DNA of 64,000 nucleotides, taken from Shinisaurus crocodilurus. Taxonomy: Eukaryota > Chordata > Lepidosauria > Squamata > Shinisauridae. The stretch is taken from NCBI GenBank assembly GCA_021292165.1, contig CM037880.1:24392051-24456050 (forward strand). Reading direction: 5' to 3'. Below, piece by piece: positions 34,251 to 46,726 of the stretch. Position 1 is the first letter of the stretch. Each line of letters opens with the position of its first letter. The position numbers were made by a program, and so were the translations under genes. The notes beneath the pieces are model-generated. The model saw nothing but the letters and a program-made list of their open reading frames with translations, searched no databases and was not told where the DNA came from.

Positions 34251-35408
34251 CTGAAACAGAATTATTTTATAACTACTCAGTTAAAACGATATTTTATCGT
34301 TCTTCAAATATATACAATTAATGCACTAGCACATTCATTAAAAAAAATAAAATAAACCTGTGGTGCTATGGAAGGCTTTCCCCCCTTATCTACACTGATT
34401 CAGGTTAAAACCTAGTGAAATGATTATGTAAACTGACCTAGCTCTGAGACAAAGTTATTGAGTGTCTTCTAGACCATGATTTTGGGACAATATAAAGCAG
34501 AAATGGATATTGGTTGATGTGTGCTTCTTAGAGCTACCTGACAGATGAGTAGCAAAGGGCAAATTACTCCCACCTCATGTTAGACTGACTTGGAAAGTAA
34601 ACCGAGCTATCTCCATACCCCACCCTACCCAGAAATACCTCAGCTTATTTTCCAATGTTGAATGTTGCCCAGCCACACATTCCTTCCTTTGCACCCACCC
34701 AGATTCTCCAACCTTTCTCTTTAAATGTTTACCCAGCAGCAGCACTCCAAACACAGGAAGAAGGGAGATCTGATCTTCCCGCACCTCTCCAACATGCTGG
34801 GAATGAACTAGGAAGAAAGGCCCTGATTCCCCTTGGGAAATTTCCAAGGACTACTGGAACCTTTTTTTCTGCTTGCTACCAGCATGCCCAAGAGGGAAGG
34901 GAGGAAGAGATCAGATCTCACTCCATTCTTCAGCCAGAATGCCATTGCCACAGCTGCACAGGAAGTCTTGGAGCTTTATGGATGGGCAAAGCAGGATTTC
35001 CTCTCTAGTTGATTTTAATATGAGCCTGAGAAGAAGTCACGGGCCTCATAATGCTCACTTTTTCTTTAAGCTTAGCATTACAAGCCTCTGGAGCTTGTAT
35101 TGAGGCTGAACCCAGAAAGTTTCAGTAGCATCTTTGTGGATGGCTTCATCTATTTCCTTCTCCCTGAAGGCTTCTATGACCTCATTCTCCATTATGAATT
35201 CTGCTTAGCCAAAGAGATACAGAACTTGCTAAAGCCACAGCTTCAAGGGAGTAATAATTAGACTGTACCTAGTCCTAGAGTATTGTGTTTACCATGTTAA
35301 AAATTATGTGTGCTGGGAAGGGAAAAGGGGCAGTGTGTGTATTACTATGCAGAATGGTTAGAAGTGCACCGGAAATCAATTATACCTCTACCAAATAATA
35401 AATACAAT
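34251..35408. other. CCDC7 intron, nothing recognised
   Basis: No domain, repeat end or RNA gene was recognised. The short open frames at 34575-35103 have no family resemblance. Confidence 0.4.
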
Positions 35409-35539
35409 GGGTTGGATCTACTCAGTCATGCTAGAGTGATCCACTGAAATCAATAGGAATTACATTAGTCATGATTCACTTAAGTCCAATTGGTTTCAAT
35501 GGGTCTACTTTAAACATGACTAAGTCTGGATCCAATCCC
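35409..35539. mobile_element. Palindromic MITE
   Basis: Left gggttggatctactcagtca and right tgactaagtctggatccaat then ccc are inverted repeats over about 25 bp; 131 bp in total. Confidence 0.6.
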
Positions 35540-36599
35540 ATAACTTAATAAGGACAACTATAACAGAAGAATCATAGGCTTGGAGGCCTTCCACTTTAAC
35601 CCACAAACCTAAAGCATGATCTTCCATACATAATCCTTCACACAAATTAACCCACACCATCCAGATAACAGCAAAAATGTGGAGAGTGAAAGCAAAAATA
35701 GATTAATCTTAGTAAGAGCCTCAAGAAATGTTTTAATGTGCAGATGCTCAAGCAGCAGCACCAACTTACACATTAACCAGTCCCTTCCACTGCCCACCCA
35801 GCTTCCTAATCCTGACCTGCTAAGTACACAAGACTTAGTAAGTGCTTTGGGGAAATACCCTGCTTCACCTAGATTCTTCGTAAAGGGCTGCTATTAAAGG
35901 CACAGATACAGAAACAGAAAAATGATGGAAAGTCTACTTGTCTGTCCACAGCTCATAGCTTCTCCTATTTCTAAGTACTTTCTAGGGATTTCATTTGAAT
36001 TGTTGCTACCTTTGAAGGCTCCTGTGACTTCAAAGCTTTAGTAAAAGAACGTAACAGCTACAGCTTTTCCTAGCATAAATGCAGTAATGAGGAAAGACAT
36101 ACATGATCTATTTCTATAAGTCATGCTGCTTTTGAATGGCTTAGAAGCCCTGCTGGAAGTAGGCAACAGTCTTATCCCCTATATGACACTTCTTCCTTGG
36201 CCCTCATTTCCTTGACTCTATATATGCCTCCACCAAATATTGTTTCTCCAACTCCAAGGTTTTATCTATCAAATTTTGTTTTTAAAACAAAGATATTGAA
36301 ATATATTGCATGATTATGAAAATTAAGAAGCCAAATAATAAATACAATGATTTTAACAAAGCATATGGTTCCAAATACATCAAGAATAAAACCCATTTCT
36401 TACGATTTGTCCATTCTTTTCAAAGCCCTTGATTTTCCACCTAGTCAATCCTGTTTCATTCAGCTACCCTAGGTCCCCATCCAGCATGCTTCACTGCCAA
36501 GCATTCTTATAGTTCTCCCCACTCTACCCACACCCATATTCCTTCTAACAATATTTATCTTTTGCTACCTTGGGTTCTATGTTAAATCATAATTCTTAC
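35540..36599. other. CCDC7 intron, nothing recognised
   Basis: Unique-looking AT-rich DNA. Confidence 0.4.
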
Positions 36600-36664
36600 C
36601 TTCAATAATATTTTTTGGATCTTTTACAGTAGGAGGCGCTGGACCTAAAGGTCTTTTCTTTTCC
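36600..36664 (-). CDS. CCDC7: CCDC7 exon F
   Basis: 65 nt, phase 2 to 1. Acceptor atttgacag, donor gtaagaat. It encodes EKKRPLGPAPPTVKDPKNII, then E and the first base of the next codon. Basic and proline-rich; it acts as a linker between two coiled-coil blocks. Confidence 0.82.
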
Positions 36665-37070
36665 CTGTCAAATGTCAAATCTAATTTTACAAATTGAATG
36701 TCTATTCAAACAAAGTTCTAAACATTTCTAACTTTACATAATGTGCTTATATTTGGTTAAAATAACAAAATACGGCATATTATATCATACATAGGAATCA
36801 TCTTGCACTTAAATCTTTACTGTTCTAGAAGCAGACTGACAAGATACATAGTCAGCCAACTAAACAAATACATTGGCTTTGTATGAGAATTCCTGCTGAT
36901 AGATAATATTTGGCAGGTGACATATCTCTATTGATTAGGTTTCCTTTAAAAAATTCCCACAATGCACTGAAGTTACAGGGAGATCATAAAGTCAATTTTC
37001 AAAATTCTGTACATCATACAGTATGACATACAGAAGAGTGAAAATGCTGTTGAATCCCATGTTATGAGCC

Positions 37071-37185
37071 ACTGTGGTGTAATGATAAGAGACTTGGACT
37101 AATAATGGGGAGACCCAAGTTGAAAAGCACACTTCACCATGAAACTCACTGGATGAGTCACCTGGCCAGTCATTGGCCTGCTTGC
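37071..37185 (+). mobile_element. tRNA-derived SINE, plus, truncated
   Basis: actgtggtgtaatgataaga (box A-like) and gacccaagttgaaaagcaca where box B should be, then aactcactggatgagtcacc and tggccagtcattggcc. The 3' part is replaced by another repeat (37185-37440) that has MITE-like character. Confidence 0.65.
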
Positions 37186-37714
37186 ATGACCCGAGGGTAG
37201 TAAATAATCCAAGATGGCTTCTTAACCACCCCTGCATGTGCTGACCATGTGCTGGCTCATTTCCCTAATTACCCATGCCAGGCACAGGTGCCGGTTGCCA
37301 ATTTATGCCCCCACTGCAGCTTCTTGTGCCATCCGAACCAGCAAGGGTGACTTGTTGGGGTGATTAACAAACCACCCAGAACCCATGGTATATTGTAAGG
37401 TTGTAGCATAGCAATGCCCTGCTATGCTGGTGAAATGCCAAATGTGCTATCGCAAATTTATTTATTTATTTAAATAATAGGCTGGAGGGTACAACAATAA
37501 AACACAAAATAAAAACAGATGCAGTATTAAAAAGAGTAAAAACACAATAAAAACAGCAACATTTCCCTCATATCTCCATAGGACCATCAAGTAAAAGAAC
37601 TTCAGGACATTACATTATTGGGCCCCAGTGTTTCCCCACCCCCATTCTAATTCATTGGCCACTGCTTGCAGAGGTCAAGGAAACAGCAAACATAATAACA
37701 TCATGTCATACATT

Positions 37715-39700
37715 TTTTTATTAGATTATTATTATTATTTATTAAATTTATGCATCACTTCCCAGTGCAAAAAGAAGTCTTGAAGTGACTTACACACACA
37801 ATACAGAAATCCATGATTAATATAATAGGAAGAAAACAACACACACACCCCACCAAAATAAAAATAAACCTCAATCAGCACAGTAATACAAATACAAATA
37901 AATACCACAAAAACAATCTAAAAACAATACAGTATGAAAAGGATTCATCCACAAATACAAAAAAATCACCCCTGCTCACAGCCTAGAATTAACATCACAA
38001 AAGCAACCCACAACAATTGGGCCATAACTAATGTCCAAATGCCTAGAAAATAAGTACTTCTTTGCCTGGCACCAAAAAGATGACACTGTCGGCACCAGAC
38101 AAGCTTCCTTGGGCAGAGCATTCCAGAAACATGGAGCTATCACAGAAAAGTCCAGTTCCTGTACTGATACCCCCAAGCTTCTCTCAGAGGGGTCATGCAG
38201 AGATGGGCCTCTGAAGCTGACCTCAAGGGCCAGGTAGGCTCATATGGGGAGAGGCAGTCCTTGAAGTATTGGGGTCCCAAGCCATGTAGGACTTTATATG
38301 TTAAAACCAGTGCTTCGAATTTTGTCTAGAAACAAACTGGCAACCAGTGCAGGCAAGCCAAGACTGAACTTCTATGTTCACATTGCCTAGTCTCACTCAA
38401 CAACCTGGCCGATAAATTCTGCACTAGCTGAAATTTCTAAATCATCTTCAAAGGCAACCCAACGTACAACGCATTGCAGTAATCTAACCTAGAGGTTACA
38501 TAGCATAGACTAGATGCTATGCTATCCCTATCCAGATAGGGTTACAACTGGGCTACCAACCAAAGTTGGTAAAAGGCACTCTGCATCATTGAGGTTGCCT
38601 GAGCCTCTGATGACAATGATAGATCCAGGAGTATCCCCAACTTGCACACTTGCTCCTTCAGGGGGAATGCAACCCCATCCAGAGCTGTTTGTATTTCCCC
38701 TATCCAGACAAATTGTCTGGATTGAGCCTGTTTATTGGCTCTCATCCAGTCCATTACCGAGGCCAGACACCGATTCAGCACATCCAGTGTCACACCTGCC
38801 TAGAATGAAAAGGAGTAGAGTTGCATGTCATCAGCATACTGATGTCAACATACCCCAAAACTCTGGATGACCCTATACAGCGGTTTCATGTAGATGTTAA
38901 ACAACATGGGGGATAAAAATAAATCCCCGTGGAACCCCACACTGCAGGCGCCATGGAGCCAAACAGTATCCCCAAGCACCACCCTCTGGAAATGACCATC
39001 CAGGTAGGAGTGGAACCACTGCAAAGTAGTGCCCCCAGCTCCCAACTTGGACAGCTGCTCCAGAAAAATACCATGACTGATGGTATCGAATGCTGCAGAG
39101 AGATCAAGGAGTATCAACAGGGACTCCCTATCTCTCTCCTGACACAGGTCATCATCCAGAGCAACCAAGGCAGTCCCAGTACCAAAACCGTGCTTGAACC
39201 CCAACTGAAATGGATCCAGGAAATCAAGTCTCATCCAAGAGTGCTTAGATCAGGTCAGCATCTTCAGGACCTTGGCCAGAAAAGGGATCTGCACAACTAG
39301 CCCAAAAGGACATTGGCCAGAAAAGGACATTGGCCAGAACTAGCCCAAAAGGACATTGGCCAGAAAACACAACTGGCCTGATAACTGCACAACTGACCTT
39401 CTGGATCCAGGAAGGGCTTTTTTTAGGAGTGATCTTACTGCTGCCTCTATAAGGTGACCAGGACCACTCCCTCTCATAAGGAAGCATTTATCACCTCCCG
39501 GGAGCAACCATCTGTCCCTTCCCTACTAGATTTCACCAGCCATTAAGGCCAAGGATGCAAGTGGTTGCACTTATCCATTCAAGCATCTTATCCACATCCT
39601 CAAGCCACACTAACTGAAACTCATCTAATAATACTGGACCAGGCAGCACTCCGGATACCTCATGAGACTGATCTGCTAAAACAGGGGAGTCAAGGTAACT
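37715..39700 (-). mobile_element. L2-like LINE, RT to 3' end
   Basis: Minus-strand RT: FQLGFKHGFGTGTALVALDD, LLDLSAAFDTISHGIFLEQL, SVGFHGDLFLSPMLFNIYMK (38845-39234). Then VLNRCLASVMDWMRANKQAQ with LDGVAFPLKEQVCKLGILLD (38542-38793), then the C-terminal CFWNALPKEACLVPTVSSF (37976-38176). The 3' end near 37715 has ATT/TAA microsatellite sequence. Jockey-superfamily (L2/CR1) LINE. Frames are broken; the active-site segment is lost between the two RT frames. Confidence 0.82.
39301..39367. repeat. Short tandem repeat of aaaggacattggccaga
   Basis: Three irregular copies of a 17 to 21-bp unit just upstream (5') of the L2-like RT block. Confidence 0.75.
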
Positions 39701-40223
39701 GTAACTAATTTATTACGGCCATAGACCAGCAGAGGAGTAAAGGTCCTGGTGGATGCAAGCAATTTTATCCTCAAAATGTTGATCAAATAGATCACAGTGG
39801 GCCACCAAGGGTTCAACCACCTCCTTTGGGCCAGTGTGTAATAGGCCCTGAGCTACCCTAAAAAACTCTGCTTGTCATCATAGGGAGGATGCAATGGAGG
39901 TGGTGAAATAGCACTTCACTGCCTTCACCACCATTAAGTAGGCTCAATGTTGATCATGTACTAGCGTTCAATTGTATTCATCAGGGGTCTTTCTCCACTT
40001 GCATTCTAGGTGTTATTGGGGAGATGTGTGTAGGGGAGACATAGGTCCCTCAGACCTTTGGAGGCACATTGTGACTGTGTTTAAGAATCTCTGGTCTTTC
40101 GTGATTGTTAAGTAAATGCCATTATTCCATCTTAGGAAATTAAAAAGTCAAATATCATTTTCTTCTATAAAACAATCCATATTTTATTGTTATTCAATCT
40201 AACCCTATTTCACAAATTCTTAC

Positions 40224-40384
40224 TGCTTAGGCGTGGAAAGCTGGATAAGCTTGGGCAGTTCTTGAACACGGCCTTTCAATTCTTCAAGTCTTTGGATGCG
40301 GTTCAGTAATTTACTAATGTTATCTGTTATGTTTTTATCAGCTGCTGGAATTTGCCAGTCTGGAATAATTTCTTCCTCACCTAA
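40224..40384 (-). CDS. CCDC7: CCDC7 exon E
   Basis: 161 nt, phase 0 to 2, the longest exon in the window. It runs from LGEEEIIPDWQIP through NISKLLNRIQRLEELKGRV to LSTPK. Acceptor tgtttcag, donor CA|gtaagaat. Read without splicing, the donor GTAAG gives an apparent PKQ-stop, so the exon could be mistaken for a terminal one. Splicing instead completes a Gln codon with exon F. Confidence 0.85.
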
Positions 40385-40683
40385 CTGAAACATAATTAGA
40401 TATCAAAGTATATACATAATCCATTATCTATTAACCAAGGTTTTCTCAAACTGCTTGAGGGGGAAGTATCCCAAGCCACTTCACCGCACTGTCACAGTGG
40501 AGTGCTTTGTAGATCAAGTTACATTAAAACTACATGTTAAAATATTTATATGTTTAACATAAGTTATGCTAAAATGTATTTCTGTATATATTTTTTATTT
40601 CATATCTATAACAATCATATTTAAAATACTGATATTTTACATAAGCATAGCCAACAGTTATCTGCAACCTAAATACTAAACAC

Positions 40684-40785
40684 TAAGGCAGCAATCCTAT
40701 TCATACTTACTTGGGAGGGAGCTCCACTGAAAAGAATGGGACTTACTTCCGTGTAAACATATATAAAGATTAGGTTGTAAGGTTT
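40684..40785. repeat. Palindromic repeat (AAGTCCCATTGA-type), third copy
   Basis: gcagcaatcctattcatact, then ttgggagggagctccactga and gggacttacttccgtgtaaa. Same family as 14165. Confidence 0.45.
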
Positions 40786-40789
40786 GTTA

Positions 40790-41585
40790 TTTTAAAGGTC
40801 TAAAGCCAGGGATAGACAAACTGAAGGCCCAGGGACTAAATCTACCTCACAAAAGCCTCCCACCTGTTCCCCAATATAGTCCTGATGCCAAGCCTTACTT
40901 CTGCTACACACGCTATTAAGTACAAACCATTTTCTTCCGAATTGGGAAAAGGATATGGTTCTTAAACACCTTCTTCTCCATTGTGAACAACAGAGACTCT
41001 GCCAGAACAGAAAGCTGGACTTACCATGAAGTGTCCTTCCAGTCAGCAGAGAGTGGACCCAACAGTAAAGGATTAACTCCTCTTGCTTGAGTTAGCAAGG
41101 CCAACACAAAGTTCCACCTGCTCCGAGAGGAGCACCCCTTCAGTCACAGAACTTGACTTCAGTAGTAGAGTCAAAATGGTAGCTCAAAAACAGAAACTTC
41201 AACTAACAAGAAACTATATTTAAAATCTTCAAATGCAAAGGAAACAAATACTGGATGGATAGAGGTTGATGAAACCCTATCTACCTAGTGCAGAAACATG
41301 TAAAAGTGAATACTGAACCTGGAATCCCTCATGAAGAAAAATCACGCAGAAGGCTAGGACTGTTAGGTCCACTCTCCACTGACCAGAAGGATACTTCAAA
41401 TTTCTGTTCTGTCAGCAGAGCCAACAGGAAAGGGATACCCAAGAACTGTATCCCCTATGGGAGGGAGAAAAGTGACTCAGAGGAACAGCTGTAACACCTA
41501 GTGACTAAAGGCCACTTCAGTGAGGCATACTTATCAATATTATATGTCAGATGAAGGTGGAGGGAAGGTGGGACCAGGCTACCTG
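40790..41585. other. Intron, nothing recognised
   Basis: No coding or repeat assignment possible. Confidence 0.35.
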
Positions 41586-41705
41586 AAAGACCACCTTATT
41601 TATTTATTTCATTTCATTTTTATACCGCCCAATAGCCTAAGCTCTCTGGGCGGTTTACAACAATTAACAACAGTCCCTGCCCGCAGGCTTACAATCTAAA
41701 AAGAC
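41586..41705 (-). mobile_element. L2-like LINE 3' terminus
   Basis: tttttataccgcccaatagc, then ctaagctctctgggcggttt and acaacaattaacaac: a standard squamate LINE 3' end in reverse complement, also at 42432. Confidence 0.7.
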
Positions 41706-41812
41706 ATGACACACAAGGAAAAAGGAATGGGGAGGGAAGAAGGGGGAATATTAATTACTACTTCCGGCAGCAATTCTCTGTGTAGAAGTCTCAAGAAGTT
41801 AGCCGGGGGGGG

Positions 41813-42003
41813 GGGAGTCCAAGTGGAGCAGGCCCTGATGTTCCCTCAGCCTGCTCCTGCCTCCTTCGCTCTTTCCTCTTCCCCACAGGGCTGTAGATGT
41901 CAGTTAGCCCTGTGGGGGGGGCAGTCCAACTGGAGCAGGCCCTGATGTTCCCTCGGCCTGCTCCTGCCTCCTCCTTCTTCCCCACAGGGCTGTAGATGTC
42001 AGC
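41813..42003. repeat. About 105-bp tandem duplication
   Basis: The segment gtccaagtggagcaggccct ... cccacagggctgtagatgtc is followed by a second copy starting gtccaactggagcaggccct at 41923. Both copies contain G runs. Confidence 0.75.
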
Positions 42004-42400
42004 CTTCTCCCATATGAGCCAGCTTCAGAGGTACATTTAGTGGCAACGCAAGAGAAGGCCATCTCGGTGGCTGCTTGCAGGCTGTGGAACTTCCTGCCAA
42101 GGGAGATTAGGTTGGCTCTCTCTCTCTGTTGTTCTGCTGGCAGGCAAATGTTTTTATTCAAGTAGGCCTTTGGCATGTAAGTGGGCCTGATGCATTGGGT
42201 GTTGTTTTTATTCTTATTGTTGTATTTTTAATTGTTTTTAATGTATTTGTTTTTATTATTACTTTAATCAAGTTTTTACTTAGGGGGCATTTGTGGCCAA
42301 TGTAGTTGCCCTATGCACAGAACTGCTTGTGATCCCTGCAGGGATTGGATTGTTCACAGACTGATATACCAGGGCTATGCAGTTACCCAGCGGCTAATGG
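41995..42400 (+). mobile_element. L2-like LINE 3' end, plus
   Basis: aggctgtggaacttcctgcc (LWNFLP, the FWNALP equivalent) then AREIRLAL-like codons, then a 3' UTR with long T-rich stretches. Confidence 0.65.
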
Positions 42401-42431
42401 TGCTTCTGGACAAGTGACAACACAGGGCCCC

Positions 42432-43030
42432 AAACTTATTTATTTTATTTCTATACTGCCCAATAGTTGAAGCTCTCTGGGCAGTTTACAACAATTATAA
42501 AATACAGTAAAATTCAATATAAAATACAAACAATAAAAACATCATAAAAATTTCACTACTACACATTTAAAAGCAATTTTAAAATGACTTAAATAGCTAA
42601 GAACAAAGTAATAAAACTAGACAGGTTGAAAAGGTGACATTACCACCACCACCCATGTACTATTTGGAGCTGTTAAATGCCTCAGCATGGAGGGCAGTCT
42701 TAACCTAGCGCCAAAAGGATGGTAAAGCTGGTGCCAGGCAGGCCTCAGTGGGGAGCTTGTTCCACAGTTGGGGGGCTACCACAGAAAAGGCCCTCCTCCT
42801 TGTTGCCACCCCCGAGCTTCCCTTGGAGGCGGCTGTCGGAGGAAGGCCTCAGATGTTGAGCGTAGTGTCCAGTAGATTGTGGTTGTCAGGACAGGACAGG
42901 ACAGGTATTGTGGTCCCAAGCAGTGTAGGGCTTTATAGGTTAAAACCAACACCTTGAATTGGGCTCGGAGATTTTTTTCCTAGAAGTGCCTAGCAAACAT
43001 ATTGCAGCGGGCCTCAGATGGATCCAGGAT
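42432..43030 (-). mobile_element. L2-like LINE 3' region, minus
   Basis: ctatactgcccaatagttga then agctctctgggcagtttaca is the 3' end. Upstream, ggtgccaggcaggcctcagt and cttgttccacagttgggggg are the C-terminal ORF2 and 3' UTR region, as in other squamate copies. Confidence 0.75.
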
Positions 43031-43183
43031 GTCCTTGGCAGATATAAAAAAACTGTTAGAATGCCTGATGTCCTGTGTACATCTGACATAGGTCTTAAGC
43101 ACGTTATACATATCTAATTTGTGCCATTATGACTTTTCTTTGGCATGAAACAGGTTGGGGCAAAAAATCAGTGGCACTATGTC

Positions 43184-43480
43184 CTATGATGGATTGTGGT
43201 GTTTACCCTTGGTATAACAGAACTCCTCCCAAACTGACAGGGTATGGAGTTCTTCTACCCTCCTACAGGAGGTGACTACCACTAGGTAGGCCACCTTCCA
43301 TGTTAACCCCTTTATGGGAATCAATCCAATGGGCTCAAAGGGAGCTTGAAGTACCAGGCTGAGATCCCATGAAAGAAACCAATGCACCATCAATAGTGAG
43401 ATGAGAGCCATCCTCCTTGGGAAGTTAAACCGGGGAATGACGTGCATGGCCCCTAGAATACTACCCAATGCTGCTACCTG
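43184..43480 (-). pseudogene. DIRS tyrosine recombinase fragment
   Basis: FLSWDLSLVLQAPFEPIGLI, IKGLTWKVAYLVVVTSCRRV and EELHTLSV. This is the part around the first catalytic Arg (SCRRVEEL). The HxxR and Tyr portion is not found. Confidence 0.75.
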
Positions 43481-43641
43481 ATGCTTAAGGGCATGGGGAG
43501 CCAGCCCTCACTCAAGGCAAGACTGCAGGAAACCAAGTAACTCTGGACATTTTGCTCAGAGGAGAGATCTTCTTCTTCTTCTACTGCTGCTAGAAAACCA
43601 CCATCATTTGGTAAATTTTATTGATGGAGGACATCCTAGAT

Positions 43642-44035
43642 CAGAGGATGGGTAACATGGGATGGGAGCTGGGGGCCTCATGTGCCCCCCCCCATGGCTT
43701 TGAGTGTGGCCCCTACCACCCCCTGCTGCTGCCCCCACGATGCTGAAATTTGGCAGTGATGGCAAATAAAAGATAGTTTGCCACCAATATGTGGTGGCAA
43801 ACTGCTATGCAGACTCAAAAGTGCCAAATTTAGCTTGTTTTCAAGTTAAATGTAGCCCCTTTGAGTCTCTGTAGTGCTTTGCTGCTGAATGGCTCTCATC
43901 TCACTATTGATGGTGCATTGGTTTCTTTCATGGGATCTCAATCTGGTACCAATTATTTTGCCACCAATTATTTTGCCACTGTGAGTAGGACAGCAACAGG
44001 ACTGTGGTGTCCAGGGTAGTAAGTTGTCCATCGCT
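43642..44035. mobile_element. Short hAT-like element inside the DIRS copy
   Basis: Ends cagaggatgggtaac and, reversed, cagcgatggacaac form an imperfect inverted repeat. Flanking 8-mers tcctagat (43634) and ttctatat (44036) match at 6 of 8. 394 bp, non-coding. Confidence 0.55.
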
Positions 44036-44399
44036 GTTCTATATGCTAGAATGCGATTGACTACGCCTTCAGATAACCTACTATTTAGTAACTGTTATCA
44101 TTCAACCTCCAGGTGCAGAGGTTGAGGCACTCTAGGTCTGGATGCAATGGGGAACGCTGGGACAGGATATCTGGATGTGTTGGGATCTTCCATGGAGGAC
44201 ATGTGCTGAGCTCACTGAGGTCCAAAAAACAATGAGGCCAGTGCAGAGCATTTACCAGTACTCAGGCCTTGAACTCTCTTACTTTCCACAGGACCGTGAT
44301 GAGGAGAGGAAATGGGGGGAACACATACAGTAGGCCTCGAGGCACAGAGAGGCCACAGCAGTGGTAGCCTCTGCCTCAGGATTATGGTACCTTGAGATG

Positions 44400-44570
44400 A
44401 AACTTGGCATCTTCCTGTTGGTAGCAACAGTGAAAAGGCCAATTATTGCCATCCCCTGCATTCCTGAGCCATGTCTCTCTGGCGGGGGGGGGGGATCCTG
44501 AGAAGCTGGCATCTGTGCTGATCTGTACCCAGTTGGGTTCTCTCAGAGGATCCCCCTGGACAGGTGTTCA
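44400..44570 (-). pseudogene. DIRS RNase H remnant
   Basis: Minus-strand reading gives VQISTDASFSGSPPP followed by ERHGSGMQGMAIIGLF. TDAS is the first RNase H motif. The later blocks are too eroded to place. Confidence 0.5.
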
Positions 44571-44789
44571 GGGCTTCACCACTGATGGGACTTTGTCACA
44601 CTGTCTGGCAGGCAAAGATTTAGATGCACTTTCCAGGCTATTCTCACCTGGTGAGAGAGTAGAAATCATTGGAGCAGTCAGGAGTGCAAGTGTGTCCACA
44701 GAACTGAGACAATTGCCACAATCATAGATCCTTGCAACTGAGCCAGAGACATGAGAAGCGGTTCCCTCTGGGACATGGTCTGGCAAACA

Positions 44790-45530
44790 TTAGACAACAA
44801 CCTGTTTGTGTCCATTCTGGGGAGAGAAACAGTTTGTTGCTAGCTGTGTTGATGACCACCACCAGGTGCTGTAATCACTGAACAGGGAAGAGTAAACTCT
44901 TCTCCCTGTTGAGATGGCCATGGTGAGACAGGTAAGCAATGGTGGCCAACATACTATCCAATGCTTTCTCTTTGGACATGGCCCTGATGAGGTTGTCCAA
45001 ATAAGGGTAAACATGGACTCCTCAGGTGACCAACCAGAGCTTCCAGAATCTTGGTGAAAATGCTGGGAGCTGCTAAAAAGACAAAAGGGCAGCGCTCTGT
45101 ATTGATACTGATTTCTACCATAGGAGAAATTGAGAAACTTCCTGTGAGAGGCACAATGGAAATATGAAGATGGGCCTTCGGCAGAACAATGGAGGCCAAG
45201 TAGTCTCCCAGCTGGATGGCCTCTGCTATTGATCTGAGTGTCTCCACCTGGAACTTCCATGAGCTTAGGAACCTGTTTACACATTTCAGGTGCAGGATCA
45301 CCCACCAATCTCCATTCTTCTTGATCACAGTGAAGAGAATGGAGAATACACCTGAGGTTCTTTCTGCTTGATAGACTGGCACTATGTCTAGAAGATGTTG
45401 AATGGCCAAGGTATTTTTCCTTGTCCTCTGTGAATGGAGCTAGGAAAAACCTGTCCCTAGGGACACAGAGGAATCCAAGAGTATAGGCAAGCTTGACAGT
45501 CTTGAGCACCCACCTGTTTGAGGTGGTCAA
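44790..45530 (-). pseudogene. DIRS reverse transcriptase, broken
   Basis: VFSILFTVIKKNGDWWVILH then LKCVNRFLSSWKFQVETLRS, GDYLASIVLPKAHLHISIVP (expected ASIDLKDAYLHIPI, catalytic Asp lost) and FLAAPSIFTKILEALVGHLR. In an alternative frame VYPYLDNLIRAMSKEKALDS carries the active site, changed from YLDD to YLDN. Confidence 0.82.
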
Positions 45531-45539
45531 CTCCCAAAA

Positions 45540-46726
45540 TTGCTAGAACTCCTGGAAAGGACCAGGAGTCCTAGCTCTTTGGTGTAGAGTCTTCTTTCAT
45601 TGCAGAACACATTATTTTTATCCTTGCACTCCACTAAATGAGCGGTGAGAGATTCCCCAAATAGCTTGCACACAAGGAAAAGGGTGGCAGAAAGGGTGGC
45701 CTTGGACTGCTGGCTCACCTCCCAGTACTTCAACCATAGGACCCCTGGGCCCGCACACTTGGGGCTATGGCCCTGGTTGAAAACAGGACACAATCCATCA
45801 AGGAATCAGCAAGGAACTCTGTGGCCTGAGCTAATTTATTAGGACCCTCCGGACAGTGTTTTGACTTGGGTGGGACCTTCAAAAACAAGGCACAAGCCAA
45901 TAAGACTAACACTCAGGCAATCATAGAATTGGCCATAGCTACTCTGATGGCTAGAGCTGAGGTTCTGAGAGTCCGCCATAGAGCCGCTTCATTCTTCTGT
46001 TCACCAGGATCAATCAACGCTTTGCTACCTTCCTTAATGAGCACTGCCTTGGATGTGAGAGCAGCCACAGGGTCATCTACCACAGACTCCCTCAGCCGGT
46101 CCATGACCCCCCAATGGGAGAGACCAGAGCTTCTTGGTCAGGGACTGGGCAGACTTTTGTCTGGCTGGTTCCTGAAAATTAGGACTAAACAGCTTAGAGG
46201 AAGACATGGGGAAAGGAACAACCATATCAGTAGGCATGTCACAAGGAAAAACCTCAGCAGCATGCTCCTGATTGGGACCCTTTGAGGGGACTTCTGAAAG
46301 GATGAAGGGTATAATCCGCTTCAGCACCTTAATGGCCTGTTTGAACAGCCTGTGCTGCATGGGACAGGAATGATAAGCTAATCCCCCTTCAGACAGCTCT
46401 CCTTCTTTTCCCAACTCTAGAGAAGAAGGATCCCCACGTGCAGAGAGAGACCTTGAGAATAAACCAGGAACCTCGACCTCCCAGGATCTTGTTCCTTCCA
46501 AATGAACCCTACTGCTAGAACTCAGAGGAGAGGAATGGAAAAGGCTGCTTCTTGAATTTAATGTTAGAACTGCCACTCTATTTGACCAGGTTGAGATTGC
46601 TAAGGGAGGGTACCTAGGTTTGCCTCCACACATCCTCTCTTCATCAGAACCCCTGTACTGGCAGAGCTTTGCCCTACATTTCCTTGCCCTAAACAGGGAG
46701 GAAGAGCAAATGCTACTGGAATCCAA
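45540..46726 (-). pseudogene. DIRS gag-like ORF1, broken
   Basis: Frame 46073-46726 is serine- and lysine-rich (RARKCRAKLCQYRGSDEER; FPMSSSKLFSPNFQEPARQK). A further block at 45913-46104 contains DDPVAALTSKAVLIKEGSKA and then EAALWRTLRTSALAIRVAMA, followed by ATEFLADSLMDCVLFSTRAI, the recognisable C-terminal helices of DIRS gag (from memory). Multiple frameshifts. Confidence 0.7.

Larger units (their letters stand above)
43060..46726 (-). mobile_element. DIRS retrotransposon, most complete copy in the window
   Basis: Minus-strand order gag (46726-45540), reverse transcriptase (45530-44790), RNase H remnant (about 44570-44400), tyrosine recombinase (43468-43184), the canonical DIRS order over about 3.6 kb. 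A hAT element (43642-44035) is inserted between RNase H and recombinase. All genes are broken. Terminal repeats are not identified at these ends. Confidence 0.8.
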
